From: Verrucomicrobia bacterium UBA740
Lineage (GTDB): Bacteria > Verrucomicrobiota > Kiritimatiellia > RFP12 > UBA1067
Direction: 5' to 3'
Length of the DNA: 30,669 bases
Assembly: GCA_002298665.1 (NCBI GenBank)
Contig: DBKW01000013.1
Span: 1 to 30,669, forward strand
Shown here: positions 29,968-30,669 of the stretch, in pieces
How positions within the stretch are numbered: position 1 is the first letter of the stretch
Layout of the letters: each line of letters starts with the position of its first letter
Made by a program: the position numbers and the translations under genes
Notes under the pieces: model-generated
Database searches by the model: none
What the model was told of the DNA's origin: nothing
What the model saw: only the letters and a program-made list of their open reading frames with translations

Positions 29968-30513
29968 ATGAGCACAAAACTGATGGCGGCGCTGGGAGCG
30001 GCGGTTTGGGTCTCGGCGAGTTCGGCGCAGATCCTGTATTGGCAGGTCAATCCGGAGGTGACTATTGAAGGCGGTACGGCGGCGTCCGGCACGGACTGGA
30101 ATTATGCGACGCTTTTTGCGGTCCATGGGGGTCGGAAAACGCAATTGGAGAGCTATTTGTTCAATTCGGACGGTTCCACTACGCCCGTGCGATATGCCGG
30201 GAAAGACTATCTGGACGCCGCCGCGGCCTACGCCGAGCTGACGGGAGATTACGCGGGTTCCGTCTTCTTTATCGAACTTATCAACAAAGTCGACGGAAGC
30301 GCCGCGACCGCCGTTGCCCGGTCCGCAAGCGTTTCGTACGAGCAACTCGGGAGCGCGTTGGCGTCCACGGCGGAATTCAATGCGCACTGGTCGTCCATCA
30401 ATCCGTTGGGCAGGGATCTCACCTTCACGGTTCTTCCCGAACCGACGAGCGCTCTGATGCTCCTCACAGGCGCCGCGCTACTCGGTTTACGGCGGCAACG
30501 CCCACAAGTTTAA
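29968..30513 (+). CDS. PEP-CTERM sorting domain protein
   Basis: A 181-aa protein with an N-terminal signal (MSTKLMAALGAAVWVSASSA) and a C-terminal LPEPTSALMLLTGAALLGLR followed by RQRPQV: the PEP motif, a membrane segment and an Arg-rich tail that define PEP-CTERM. Such proteins are cleaved and anchored or released by an exosortase, usually in organisms that make exopolysaccharide. The body (about 25-150) is a short beta-rich domain of unknown function. AAAGGA precedes the ATG, and a terminator follows. The exosortase itself is not in the window. Confidence 0.92.
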   Translation: MSTKLMAALGAAVWVSASSAQILYWQVNPEVTIEGGTAASGTDWNYATLFAVHGGRKTQLESYLFNSDGSTTPVRYAGKDYLDAAAAYAELTGDYAGSVFFIELINKVDGSAATAVARSASVSYEQLGSALASTAEFNAHWSSINPLGRDLTFTVLPEPTSALMLLTGAALLGLRRQRPQV

Positions 30514-30550
30514 CGCAACAACGTTTCCTTTCGCGTTTGTTGTTCGTTGG

Positions 30551-30581
30551 GGGAGGCTCGTGCAAGCGGGCCTCCCTTTTT
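30551..30581 (+). terminator. Rho-independent terminator after the PEP-CTERM gene
   Basis: GGGAGGC (30551-30557) pairs with GCCTCCC (30570-30576), followed by TTTTT (30577-30581). It ends the four-gene secreted-protein unit. The last 88 bp of the window hold nothing I can identify. Confidence 0.85.
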
Positions 30582-30669
30582 AGTGGGAAGGAAAGTACCT
30601 GCATTCGTTTGCCGGCGCGCGCATTGTCCGCTCGCGGAAAGGATGGCCATTTCCCGCGCAGAGGGGGGG

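Overview
The window is GC-rich, densely packed bacterial DNA. The gene set includes a bacterial V-type ATPase, a PEP-CTERM surface protein, AdhE, a sigma-54 two-component system, a eukaryotic-type Ser/Thr kinase, and an S10-spc ribosomal operon without rpmC and rpmD. This suggests an anaerobic member of the PVC superphylum, most likely Verrucomicrobiota/Kiritimatiellota. That placement is inference: no rRNA gene is present.

Layout. (1) 71-2549 (+): a strong promoter, a 71-aa basic protein, prmA and rmuC, overlapping or nearly touching. (2) 2587-5685 (+): adhE, whose promoter is flanked by a perfect 18-bp inverted repeat, then a DUF192 protein. (3) 11795-5825 (-): a seven-gene operon of two paralogous lipoproteins, hisC, an NtrB-like kinase, an NtrC-like sigma-54 activator, a DnaJ-type zinc-finger protein and a Ser/Thr kinase, joined by short overlaps. 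(4) 11961-12114: seven 22-bp tandem repeats in the divergent intergenic region. (5) 12165-16904 (+): V-ATPase D, I and K, a YfhO-like membrane protein and an acyl carrier protein, with a promoter that leaves almost no leader before the D start codon, and a terminator. (6) 16935-18019: a second array on an exact 22-bp grid, followed by an HU-like DNA-binding protein gene. (7) 18162-26974 (+): rpsJ to rplO, with a structured leader that looks like an attenuator and a terminator straight after rplO, so secY is not in the unit. (8) 27238-30581 (+): four secreted or surface proteins ending in a PEP-CTERM protein; the second has a one-base frameshift in an A run.

How the parts fit. The ribosomal block and prmA serve translation. 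AdhE suggests ethanol fermentation, and the V-ATPase rotor carries residues expected of a sodium-coupled enzyme. The minus-strand operon looks like an envelope-sensing module that combines His-Asp and Ser/Thr phosphorylation. The least explained elements are the two 22-bp-period arrays, which differ in sequence but share period and copy number, and the palindrome around the adhE promoter. All functions were assigned by reading motifs; no database search was run.
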